Shown here: piece by piece, positions 16,742 to 24,327 of the stretch
How positions within the stretch are numbered: position 1 is the first letter of the stretch
How the letters are laid out: each line of letters opens with the position of its first letter
Assembly: GCF_030269605.1 (NCBI RefSeq)
Contig: NZ_BSTQ01000009.1
Coordinates: forward strand, 282,955 to 346,954
Source: Lentzea sp. NBRC 105346
GTDB lineage: Bacteria; Actinomycetota; Actinomycetes; Mycobacteriales; Pseudonocardiaceae
DNA: 64,000 bases
Direction of reading: 5' to 3'
Notes under the pieces: model-generated
Database searches by the model: none
Seen by the model: the letters and a program-made list of their open reading frames with translations, nothing else
Told to the model about the DNA's origin: nothing
Position numbers and translations under genes: made by a program

Positions 16742-17520
16742 CCGGGCAGCTCGGCCGTCATGCGCGCCAGCGTGCCGAAGTCACCGGACAGGATCTTCAG
16801 CCAGTCGCCGTCCTTCTGCGTCACGTAGCGCCCGCTGACGGTGTCGAAGTACGTCAACGGGTGCCGGCACCGCTGCTTGCGCCCGTACGAGTCGCGCCAC
16901 GCCGCGTAGAGCTGGCCGCCACCGGTGCGCGGCTCCGACATGATCTTGCGGAGCTGCTGTACCTGGTGGTCGTGCGGCGTGCTCTCGGGCCGGCTCTGCT
17001 GCATGAACGAGCCGGTGTCCTCGTAGCGCTGCCGTTTCTCGTTGAGCGCGTCCGCCGGCAGGCTGATCGGCCCGCCTTTTCCTGGTGGCGTAGGCGGAAG
17101 CGCGGCGATCAGCGACTGCGGCGTCTCCTCCGCGCGGATGGGCTCCAGCACGAACATGTTGTCCGGCGTGCGCACCACCCGCAGCGCGTCGTCTCCTTTT
17201 CGGACGGTCAACGCGCTGCAGGTGGGCCCGTCCTCGTGACTGAAGAACGCGTAGTACTCCGTGCCCGCCTCGACGATGAGCCGCAACGAGTTCCCGAGAT
17301 CCGGATGCACCTGGAAGCCGCGGGCGAGGCCGAGCTGCTCCAGCGCGGCCCAGCTGTCGCGGGCCATCCGGCTCAGACCGCTGAGGTCTCCTTCGGCGAG
17401 CTGATCCTCGTCGAAGTCGACGTTCGCGATCAACGCCCGATGCAGCTGCTCGTCCAGCCCGGCGGCCTGCCAGGCGCTGTACAGCGCGACAACAGGGATC
17501 GCGACCCTGCTACGCAGCAC
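16738..17520 (-). CDS. espG: ESX secretion-associated protein EspG
   Basis: 260 residues, the usual length for EspG. It has the family layout: ALYSAWQAAGL at the N-terminus, SLRLIVEAGTEYYAFFSHEDG in the middle, GGGQLYAAWRDSYGRKQRCRHPLTYFDTVSGRYVTQKDGDWLKILSGD at the end (the Tyr/Gly-rich end strand region of EspG). In mycobacteria EspG is the cytosolic chaperone that binds the tip of PPE proteins and delivers PE/PPE pairs to the ESX machine. Here the neighbouring PPE-like gene, 18 bases upstream, is the expected client. No EccB, C, D or E gene is in the window. Confidence 0.85.
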   Translation of the reverse strand: MLRSRVAIPVVALYSAWQAAGLDEQLHRALIANVDFDEDQLAEGDLSGLSRMARDSWAALEQLGLARGFQVHPDLGNSLRLIVEAGTEYYAFFSHEDGPTCSALTVRKGDDALRVVRTPDNMFVLEPIRAEETPQSLIAALPPTPPGKGGPISLPADALNEKRQRYEDTGSFMQQSRPESTPHDHQVQQLRKIMSEPRTGGGQLYAAWRDSYGRKQRCRHPLTYFDTVSGRYVTQKDGDWLKILSGDFGTLARMTAELPG

Positions 17521-17538
17521 TTTTCCCCCAGGTGTCCA

Positions 17539-18861
17539 TTATCCGCCGATGACCGGCGGCGCCACCATCGTGCCGTCGCCGAAGATGTCCTCGGTCTCCT
17601 GCAGGTAAGACGCGGACTTGTGTTCCTTGTCCTCGTCCCCCTGCCCCTTGGCGCCTTGGCCCATACCGCCCATGCCCGCGGCTCCACCCGCGCCCGCACG
17701 TCCGGCCGCTCCAGCCCCACCGGGCCCGAAGCCGCCCGCGCCGCCACGGCCTTCGCCCATGACGCCGGCCGACCCGCCGGGCCCAAAGCCCTGCCCGGCC
17801 GCCGCGCGTCCACCGATCCCGCCGGCGCCAGGCCCGCCGAGGCCACCGGCGCCGCGGCCGGCGCCGCCTCCGGGGCCACCGCCCGGACCGCCGCCACGCC
17901 CCGTGCCGGGTCCTCCCGGACCGCCAGGGCGGTTGCGCGGATCGTTCGGGTTGCCGGGACCAGGCGGCCGGTTGCGGTTGCGCGGGTCGTTCGGGTTGCG
18001 CGGGTCAGGCGGCTTCGTCGGGTCGTACGGCAGCTGCGGTGGCGGCGGCGGAGGCAGCGGCCGATCACGGTCGTTGAGCGGCGGGGGCGTCGGCGGGTCG
18101 ACGCGCCTGCCCGGATCGTCGATGCTCGACTTCCGCGTGCCGTCGTCGCTGCCAGGTGGTGGCGTCCAGCCCGACTTCGTTGTGCCGTCGTCGTCCCCCG
18201 TGCCGTCGCCGGTGCCGTCACCGGGCTTTCCCTTGCCCGGTGGTGGCGGCGGGATCGGCGGCCAGTTCTCGATCGGTGGCGGCGGAGGCGGCGGCTTCTC
18301 GATCTCGGCGCCCGCCCCGTCTGGGGACTCGAACGTCGGAAGATTGCTGGAGGCGCTGTTGGCGGAGCTCGCGTAGGTGTTGAGGACGCGCATGTTCGCC
18401 TCGTTCACCTGCTGCTGCTTTTCCAGAGCGTCGTCGTAGTCCGTGTCCCAGAAGGCGACGGGCTGGTACCAGGGCTTGTCAGGCACCTGGACGGGTGGTT
18501 GGACCGAGTTCTTGGCCTGGCGGAACGCACTTCCGATCTCGAAGCTCGCGTTCGACGCTTGCTGTGCGCTGTCGCCGGTCGCGGTGGCCCAGGTGCCGAG
18601 GGGAGAGGTGTTGGCGCGCGCCTGATCACCGGCGGCGCCTTCCCAGCTGGCGCCCGACGCGCGCACGGCGTCGTTGATCAGCTGAGCGACGTTCGCGTGA
18701 CCGTTGGACAGGCTGGCGAAGCCCTGATCGCTCATGTCCGTCGTCGCCTCGGGACCCTTGCCATCGTGGAACCAGCTGTAGATCTTGTCGGCCCCTATGC
18801 CCAAGGTCATCAGGCCGAAGCCTGACAAATCCATGTCGACCGGTGATTGAGGATTCGTCAT
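17539..18861 (-). CDS. PPE-like protein with long proline/glycine-rich C-terminal domain
   Basis: 440 residues. Residues 1-170 are helical, with ASWEGAAGDQARANTSPLGTW (a WxG-type turn) and a PDKPWYQPVAFWDTDYDDAL segment, consistent with the PPE/WXG fold. After residue 185 comes IEKPPPPPPP and a low-complexity region of Pro, Gly, Asp and Arg with long (N/P)DPRN repeats and a GG-rich block with GAGGMGGMGQG; no globular domain is visible before the C-terminal SYLQETEDIFGDGTMV. It is probably exported by type VII secretion as a partner of the small helical protein encoded first in the operon, with EspG as chaperone. Confidence 0.8.
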   Translation of the reverse strand: MTNPQSPVDMDLSGFGLMTLGIGADKIYSWFHDGKGPEATTDMSDQGFASLSNGHANVAQLINDAVRASGASWEGAAGDQARANTSPLGTWATATGDSAQQASNASFEIGSAFRQAKNSVQPPVQVPDKPWYQPVAFWDTDYDDALEKQQQVNEANMRVLNTYASSANSASSNLPTFESPDGAGAEIEKPPPPPPPIENWPPIPPPPPGKGKPGDGTGDGTGDDDGTTKSGWTPPPGSDDGTRKSSIDDPGRRVDPPTPPPLNDRDRPLPPPPPPQLPYDPTKPPDPRNPNDPRNRNRPPGPGNPNDPRNRPGGPGGPGTGRGGGPGGGPGGGAGRGAGGLGGPGAGGIGGRAAAGQGFGPGGSAGVMGEGRGGAGGFGPGGAGAAGRAGAGGAAGMGGMGQGAKGQGDEDKEHKSASYLQETEDIFGDGTMVAPPVIGG

Positions 18862-18868
18862 CGCTGCC

Positions 18869-19477
18869 TCACTTCAGCCCCTCGATCGCGATGGCCGCGC
18901 CCTTTTCCGACACGGTGCACGGCGTCGAATAGTTGGGCGCGGTCTTGGTACTCATGTTGACCTGGACCATCAGCGCCGTCTTGTCCGACAATGCGACGAC
19001 GGTGCTGCAGTCACCGTGGACGCCGTCAATGCCGTCGAAACTCGCGGCCGGATAGCCGGAAACCTGCGCCGGTTTGAAATACGGATAGTTGCTCTTGCCC
19101 TTGTAGTAGTCGTTCAGCGTGCTCTTGCTGAACGTGTACGTGAAGGAGAACGCTCCGGTGGGCGCCTTCGGGTGCCAGATGCACTGGGGCTGACCGCTGC
19201 GGTCACGCTTTTCGCCCGGCTTCATGTCGCCGAGTTGGGTGATCTGCTCCGGCGTCAGCAGCGTGCATGGATCGGTCTTGAACTTGTCGAGGCTGAGCGG
19301 GGTGCCGGTGACGGGTGGCGCCTCACCGCTGCTCGAGGCGGAGGTCGACGTCGGGGATCCGGTGTTGCCGCCCGTGCCCGGTGCCGTCGTGGCGGTGCCC
19401 GGCGTCTTCGAGTCGCAGCCGACGAGGAGCCCCGCTGCGGCGATCGTGGCCAGAGCGGTCAACGCGAGACGGTTCAC
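18869..19477 (-). CDS. DUF3558-family lipoprotein
   Basis: 202 residues. A lipoprotein signal ends in the lipobox LLVGC (Cys near residue 21). It is followed by a Thr/Gly/Ser-rich linker and then a domain with FKTDPCTLLTPEQITQLG, PQCIWHPKAPTGAFSFTY and YSTPCTVSEKGAAIAIEGL, the conserved Cys pattern of DUF3558. Such lipoproteins are often encoded within actinobacterial type VII secretion-associated loci. It is exported and anchored outside the membrane. It lies 7 bases from the PPE-like gene. Confidence 0.85.
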   Translation of the reverse strand: MNRLALTALATIAAAGLLVGCDSKTPGTATTAPGTGGNTGSPTSTSASSSGEAPPVTGTPLSLDKFKTDPCTLLTPEQITQLGDMKPGEKRDRSGQPQCIWHPKAPTGAFSFTYTFSKSTLNDYYKGKSNYPYFKPAQVSGYPAASFDGIDGVHGDCSTVVALSDKTALMVQVNMSTKTAPNYSTPCTVSEKGAAIAIEGLK

Positions 19478-19489
19478 GAGTGATTTCCC

Positions 19490-19891
19490 CTAAAAAACAG
19501 CGGTGTTGTTGGCTTCGGTCTCTCGGTAGACCTTGAGCGCGTCCTGGATGCTCAGGATGGTCTGGTCAAGGGCGTCGCGGGCCTGGCGATTCGCCCAGCG
19601 GTAGCCACCCTCCTGTTCCCCAGCCGCCTGGCGAATGGCAATCGTCGCGAACCCGCTGTAGAGGTCCTTGCCGGGCGAGTTGACGTTTGCGATGTCCATG
19701 GCGTCGTCGTAGAGCTTGAGTAGCTCTTCCTTCGCCTTGTTCAGGCCGTCGATGAGCTTCTGGGCCTCGGCGGGATCGATACTGAACTTCGTCTGGGACG
19801 TGCCGACGAGCGAGGAGATCCCGCTCCCGACCACGTCACCCACCGCTTGACCCATGACCGGCGTGCTCGCCATGAACTCGATCGCAGGCAT
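19490..19891 (-). CDS. WXG100/PE-like small helical protein, first gene of the operon
   Basis: 133 residues, all-helical prediction with no signal peptide. AGGGGAG stands before the ATG. The first 40 residues are Gly/Val/Ser-rich (TPVMGQAVGDVVGSGISSLVG); the rest is a helical hairpin (AEAQKLIDGLNKAKEELLKLYDDAMDIA and YRWANRQARDALDQTILSIQDALKVYRETEAN). The length and the link to a PPE-like gene and EspG suggest a PE-like or ESX-substrate partner. The C-terminal YxxxE form is YRETE, which weakly matches the type VII export signal YxxxD/E. Upstream of it is a gap of 145 bases with no obvious promoter motif beyond an AT-rich TTTTTACA. Confidence 0.75.
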   Translation of the reverse strand: MPAIEFMASTPVMGQAVGDVVGSGISSLVGTSQTKFSIDPAEAQKLIDGLNKAKEELLKLYDDAMDIANVNSPGKDLYSGFATIAIRQAAGEQEGGYRWANRQARDALDQTILSIQDALKVYRETEANNTAVF

Positions 19892-20036
19892 GCTCAGCTC
19901 CCCTCAGTGCCCTCTCCCTTAGAGGATTTTTACACAGCGCCGGTTCCCCGTGGGGCTGATCGATTGAGGAGGATCGCCCAGATGGGTGTCCGATTCGTTC
20001 AAGACCGGGGCCGCCGCATGCGCCTACGTTCGAGGC

Positions 20037-20870
20037 ATGATCGAACGAGCTAGGTCCTTCATGTGGCACAACGCCCGCGTCCTGGAGCAGCGGCGATTCG
20101 AGTTCCTCTTCGACGGCGGCCCGGCCGAGCCGGTGCTGACGGCGCTGCTCGCGTACCGCAACGACGACGGCGGCTACGGGCACGCGCTCGAGCCGGACGG
20201 GCGGGGTCCGACAAGTCAGCCGCTGCACGTGCTAAGCGCGTTGCACCTGCTCGGTGAACTGGGCGCGTCGGTGCACGTGCCGCCGGTGCTCGACTGGCTG
20301 ACCAAGATCTCGAACAACGGGGTGCCGTTCGGGCTCACGAGTGGGCGGGACTACCCGCACGCGCCGTGGATCGAGATGGACGGTCAGGGCTGCTTGTTGC
20401 TGACCGCGCAGGTGGTGTCGGCGTTGCACAAGATGAAGATCAGTCACCCGTGGCTCGACGAGGCGACCGAGTACTGCTGGCGGCAGATCGACGGCCTGAC
20501 CAGCACGCATCCCTATGAGGCCAACGCGTGCCGCATGTTCCTCGACGAGGTGCCGGACCGGCGGCGCGCCGAGGAGGCGGCCGAACGGTTGGGGCGGATC
20601 GTCAGGGAACAGCTTGTCCTGGACGGCATTCCCGAAGAGGAAGCACACAAGCCGCACGACTTCGCGCCCACGCCGACCAGCCTGGCGCGGCGGTGGTACA
20701 GCGACGAGGAGTTCGCGCGCAGTCTGGACGAACTCGTTGCGGCGCAAAAGGAAGACGGTGGCTGGGACTTCCCGTGGGCGGCGTGGACGCCGGTGACGCG
20801 CTTCGAGTGGCGGCCGATCGTGACGATCGACGCGTTGCTCAAGCTGAAGGCCTACGGGCGGATCAGCTGA
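20037..20870 (+). CDS. prenyltransferase/squalene-cyclase-like alpha/alpha barrel protein
   Basis: 277 residues from ATG 20037. The family signs are repeated Gly-rich turns: RNDDGGYGHALEPDGRGPTSQP near residue 40, QKEDGGWDFPWAAWTP near 243, and Trp-rich helices (QVVSALHKMKI). It is far shorter than squalene-hopene cyclases (about 630) and has no DXDD motif, so it is probably not a triterpene cyclase. Its biochemical role is unknown. The 3' end overlaps 19 bases with the convergent AraC-type gene. Confidence 0.7.
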   Translation: MIERARSFMWHNARVLEQRRFEFLFDGGPAEPVLTALLAYRNDDGGYGHALEPDGRGPTSQPLHVLSALHLLGELGASVHVPPVLDWLTKISNNGVPFGLTSGRDYPHAPWIEMDGQGCLLLTAQVVSALHKMKISHPWLDEATEYCWRQIDGLTSTHPYEANACRMFLDEVPDRRRAEEAAERLGRIVREQLVLDGIPEEEAHKPHDFAPTPTSLARRWYSDEEFARSLDELVAAQKEDGGWDFPWAAWTPVTRFEWRPIVTIDALLKLKAYGRIS

Positions 20871-21493
20871 CGCAGCGGGACGCCGGCGAACTCCTTGACC
20901 TCACGGGACAAGTGGGCCTGGTCGGCGTACCCGGACTCGGCGGCGATCGACGCGAACGGCGTGCCCGCCCAGGCCAGTTTCATGGCGCGGTCGAAGCGCA
21001 GGACCCGTTGCAGCATCTTGGGTCCGTAGCCGAACGCGTCCAGGCAACGCCGGTGCAGCTGGCGCGTGCTCAGGCCGAGCTCCCACGCCACGGACGCGAC
21101 ATCGTTGTGCCGCAACGCATGCGCCGTCGCGGCGACCGCCGGGTCCGGGCGCAGGCGTTGTTCGGCGAACGTCACGATGTCGTTGGACGAGGTGAGGCGA
21201 GCCGCCGGCACCAGCTCGGTGAGCGGCACGCGGAGGTCGCGCAGGGCGTGCGCGGGCACGCCGAACACCGCCGGGCCCGCGCCGGGCGGGAAGCGCACCC
21301 CGAACATGCGGCCCGGCCGGATCGTCGTCAGGTGCGCCTCGGTGTCCGGGCCCGCCACGAACAGGGCGCCGGTGTCCGGAACCCAGATCAGGTCGGTGCA
21401 GCCGTCCGGCACGACGCGCGCGACGTGCGGCTCCGTGGACTCGCGGGTCCACAGGCAGGCCAGCCCGGCGGGCGCGGGGTGCTCGCGGTACAC
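20852..21493 (-). CDS. AraC-family transcriptional regulator
   Basis: 213 residues. The N-terminal half (DUF6597-like, HVARVVPDGCTDLIWVPDTGALFVAGPDTEA) is a sensor region of a type common in actinobacterial AraC proteins. The C-terminal HTH pair includes DVASVAWELGLSTRQLHRRCLDAFGYGPK and TPFASIAAESGYADQAHLSREVKEFAGVPLRQL. There is no obvious divergent target; the closest genes are tRNA-Val and the convergent cyclase-like gene. The target genes are unknown. Confidence 0.9.
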   Translation of the reverse strand: MYREHPAPAGLACLWTRESTEPHVARVVPDGCTDLIWVPDTGALFVAGPDTEAHLTTIRPGRMFGVRFPPGAGPAVFGVPAHALRDLRVPLTELVPAARLTSSNDIVTFAEQRLRPDPAVAATAHALRHNDVASVAWELGLSTRQLHRRCLDAFGYGPKMLQRVLRFDRAMKLAWAGTPFASIAAESGYADQAHLSREVKEFAGVPLRQLIRP

Positions 21494-21571
21494 GTCGTCA
21501 TCGTCTCAAAGTCCCGGCAGGTCGACGACCGGTCTGATCGTCCCGAGCCGCACTACCGGTTCCGAGCACGA

Positions 21572-21598
21572 AAAAAGGGCCCTGATCAGGCCCTTTCG
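21572..21598 (-). terminator. rho-independent terminator of tRNA-Val
   Basis: Read leftward, AAAGGGCC-TGATCA-GGGCCCTTTTTT forms a GC-rich stem followed by a run of six T. It lies immediately past the tRNA 3' end, and is the only classical stem plus T-tract terminator I see in the window. Confidence 0.85.
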
Positions 21599-21600
21599 AT

Positions 21601-21671
<71 letters not shown>

Positions 21672-21756
21672 GTGTTGCGGAACGAGTCTAGCGGGTGCCT
21701 TCGGATTGGGCGTGGCGGGGTCCGGAGGAAGGAGGCATCCGGACCCCGCCACAGGC

Positions 21757-23142
21757 TCACGTGCCGAACTTCACCCAGTTCAAGCTCACGTACGGCGCGG
21801 GCTGGCCGCTGGTGAAGGTGATGTAGACGTCGTGGGTGCCGGTGACCCCGCTGATGTTCGCCGGGACGGTCGTCCACGACTGCCAGCCGCCGGTGCCGGC
21901 GATGGCGAAGCTGCCGATCGGCGCGGCGGTGCGGCTGTCGAGGCGCACCTCGACGAGGCCGCTGACGCCGCCGGTCGCGCCGGAGGCCGCGCGGGCGTAG
22001 AACTGCCGGGCCGTGCTGCTGCCGAAGTTGACGCCCGAGAACTTCAGATAACCGCCGTTCGCGATCTGGTGCACGCCCGATCCGCCTTCGGACACCGTGC
22101 CGATCGTGCCGCCGGAGCGTTCCTGGGCGCTCTCCGCCTGGATCTCGCTGTAGGCGTTGTAGCCGCCGCCGGGGTTGGACGACGTGGTGGTTGTCGGGTT
22201 CGTCGTCGTGGTGCCGCCGCCACCGCCGGACCGGTAGACCGCGACGTAGTCGACGACCAGCGAGTGGCCGGGAACCGTTGCGGCGGTGGGGGTCTGGCCG
22301 GCGAGCGCGTTCGGGAAGGCGCCGCCCATCGCGAGGTTCAGCAGGATGAAGTAGCCGGCGTGAGTCGTCATCTGGTCCCACGTGCCCGCGCCGACCTGGT
22401 CGCGGTTGACCGTGTGGAACTGCTGGCCGTCCACGTACCAGCGGAACTGCTTGAGACCGTCGTCCCACTCGAAGCGGTACGTGTGGAACGCGGACTGGCA
22501 CGACGAACCGGGGCAGGGGCGGTTCGACGCGATGCCGCTCGTCTCGTTGCACGGCCCGCCGGGGTTCACTCCACAGTGGAGTACGCCCCAGACGGAGTTG
22601 ATGCCGTTGACGTTCTCCATGATGTCGAACTCACCGATGGACGGCCAGTTCCAGTAGTTGCCGCGGTAGGGCGACCCGAGCGCCCAGAACGCTGGCCAGT
22701 AGCCGAGCGCCGCCTGGCCGGTGACGTTCGGCATCTGGATGCGCCCCTCGATGGCGAGCTTGCCGCCCGCCGCCGGCTTGAAGTCCGACCGCTGCGTCTC
22801 GATGCGCGAGGACGTCCAGTTGCCCGCGCCGTCGCGCTGGGCCGTGATGCGGAGGTTGCCCGCGCCGTCGAGCCTGATGTTGTTGGTGCTGTTGGTGTAG
22901 TTCTGGATCTCACCGGTGCCCCAGTTGCCCGGACCACCGGGATAGGCGTGCCCGAGATCGAAGATCCAGTTCGACGAAGACGGGAGCGTGTTCGCAGCAC
23001 CGTTGAAGTCGTCGCCCCACACGAACGTCCAGCCGGACGGCGTGGGGGGAATGGCCGCCTGGGCGGACATGGCGACGACCGCGACGGGTATCGCGGCGAG
23101 CAGTGCGGTCGTGGCCGCGAGAATGCGGCGTCGGCGGCTCAT
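21757..23142 (-). CDS. secreted GH16 beta-glucanase with C-terminal CBM6-like module
   Basis: 461 residues. Signal peptide 1-29 (RRRR start, AQAA site). The GH16 domain (about 35-285) contains the catalytic GEFDIMENV near residue 170 (nucleophile and acid/base Glu around Asp) and WPAFWALG. A Gly/Thr linker (GGGGGTTTTNPTTTTSSNPGGG) leads to a beta-sandwich with AYSEIQAESAQERSGG and WQSWTTVPANISGVTGTHDVYITF, typical of CBM6. It would cut beta-1,3 or mixed glucans outside the cell. A perfect LacI-type palindrome lies 50 bases upstream of the start. Confidence 0.92.
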   Translation of the reverse strand: MSRRRRILAATTALLAAIPVAVVAMSAQAAIPPTPSGWTFVWGDDFNGAANTLPSSSNWIFDLGHAYPGGPGNWGTGEIQNYTNSTNNIRLDGAGNLRITAQRDGAGNWTSSRIETQRSDFKPAAGGKLAIEGRIQMPNVTGQAALGYWPAFWALGSPYRGNYWNWPSIGEFDIMENVNGINSVWGVLHCGVNPGGPCNETSGIASNRPCPGSSCQSAFHTYRFEWDDGLKQFRWYVDGQQFHTVNRDQVGAGTWDQMTTHAGYFILLNLAMGGAFPNALAGQTPTAATVPGHSLVVDYVAVYRSGGGGGTTTTNPTTTTSSNPGGGYNAYSEIQAESAQERSGGTIGTVSEGGSGVHQIANGGYLKFSGVNFGSSTARQFYARAASGATGGVSGLVEVRLDSRTAAPIGSFAIAGTGGWQSWTTVPANISGVTGTHDVYITFTSGQPAPYVSLNWVKFGT

Positions 23143-23191
23143 GCGCGAGTGACCTCCTTGTCACGGGCAGGGCGTGTGGTGCTGGCCACTA

Positions 23192-23205
23192 TGAGAGCGC
23201 TCTCA
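23192..23205. promoter_or_regulatory. LacI-type operator upstream of the GH16 gene
   Basis: TGAGAGCGCTCTCA is a perfect 14-base palindrome with a central GCGC, centred about 56 bases before the GH16 start. It closely resembles the CebR/CelR box TGGGAGCGCTCCCA that controls beta-glucan and cellulose genes in Streptomyces and Thermobifida. No LacI gene is in the window. Confidence 0.65.
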
Positions 23206-24327
23206 CGACCAAAAGAGAAGCACCCGTTTGGAGCAATGCCGTGCTGGGGGTGGGGGATCAAGATCGGGATGTGGGGCGGGGGCCTGCGGGTTTGGGAGCG
23301 GTGGGCGGGGTGCGTGGGGTGCGGTGTTCGGCCGAGTGGATGGGGCGTTTGGGTGGGTCGGTTGGGACGGGATTGTCAGTGGTGGGTGGGAGGATTGCGG
23401 CAGGGGCCCCTTGGGGCGGGGGACGCCTGCGGGAGCCTGCGCGGCGAGCGGGCAAGTGTGCGCGCGGTGGGCCTGCGGAGCGGGCGGGTGCTTGCACGGC
23501 GGGCGCGGGTGGGCGGGGAAGTGCGCGGCGGCTGTGGGGAGTGGTCAGGCGCGTGCCGGTGGGCGGACGCGTGCGCGGAGGGGAGTGCGTGGGACCCCGT
23601 GGGGTCCGGGGATCGTCGGTGGTGGTCGGAAATCAAGGTAGGGCCTCGTTGGCAGCGTGCGCTTGCGGCAGGTGCGCGGTGGGGGGAGCGGCCAGGTGAG
23701 TGCGCGGCGCACGTGGGGAATGGGTGGGCACGTGCGGCGGGCGCGGGGTGTGGCGTGAGCATCCGCGGTGGGCGGGGCGAGAGCGTGCACCGGGGTGTTG
23801 GCGGGACCTTCGGGTGGGACTGTGGCGTCCGGAATTGTCAGTGCCAGTGGGGAGAATGTTGGCAGGGCCCTGGGGCGGGGGACGCCTGCGAGAGCGTGCG
23901 CGGCGGGCGCGGAGCGGGGCAGGGGAGTTCGCGTCGGACCGGCGGCGTCCGGAATTGTCGGTGGTGGATGGAAAAATGAAAGCAGGGGACCCCTGGGGGC
24001 GGGGGACGCCTGCGCCAGCGTGCGGGGACGGCAGCGTGTGCGCGTTGCGGCGGCCGCGACTGCCGTCTGTGGGGCTGCGGCGGGCGCGACTGCGGTCTGC
24101 GGGGGCTGCGGCGGGATGTGCGGGCTGCGGCGAGAGCGGACAGTGGTGGGCTGCGGCGGATGCCTGGATGCCTGGATGCCTGGATGCCTGGATGTCCGGG
24201 TGCCTGGGTGTCCGGGGTGCGCGGGGTGCGTTGTGCGGACGGTGGCGCGTGGGCGCGCGGTTGGCATTGGGACAGTGGCGCGTGGGCGCGCGGTCGGCAT
24301 TGGGGTGGGGCGTGCTCGCCGTGCGGG
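23206..24327. repeat. gene-free G-rich degenerate repeat region
   Basis: About 1.1 kb with extreme G over C on the plus strand, so many shadow open frames appear but none shows family features. Four units start near 23368, 23606, 23828 and 23948. Three contain ATTGTCRGTG followed by about 25-35 variable bases and a GGGGCGGGGGACGCCTGCG block (near 23413, 23873 and 23996). A minisatellite of TGGATGCC units runs at 24166-24200, and a 28-base direct repeat (GTGGCGCGTGGGCGCGCGGT and so on) occurs twice at about 24241-24299. It lies between the 3' end of the polymerase gene and the promoter of GH16. Confidence 0.7.

Noticed and set aside
21706..23979. 757-codon open frame on the plus strand across GH16 and the G-rich spacer
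   Set aside because: Antisense to a clear GH16-CBM6 gene; the long frame results from GC skew.
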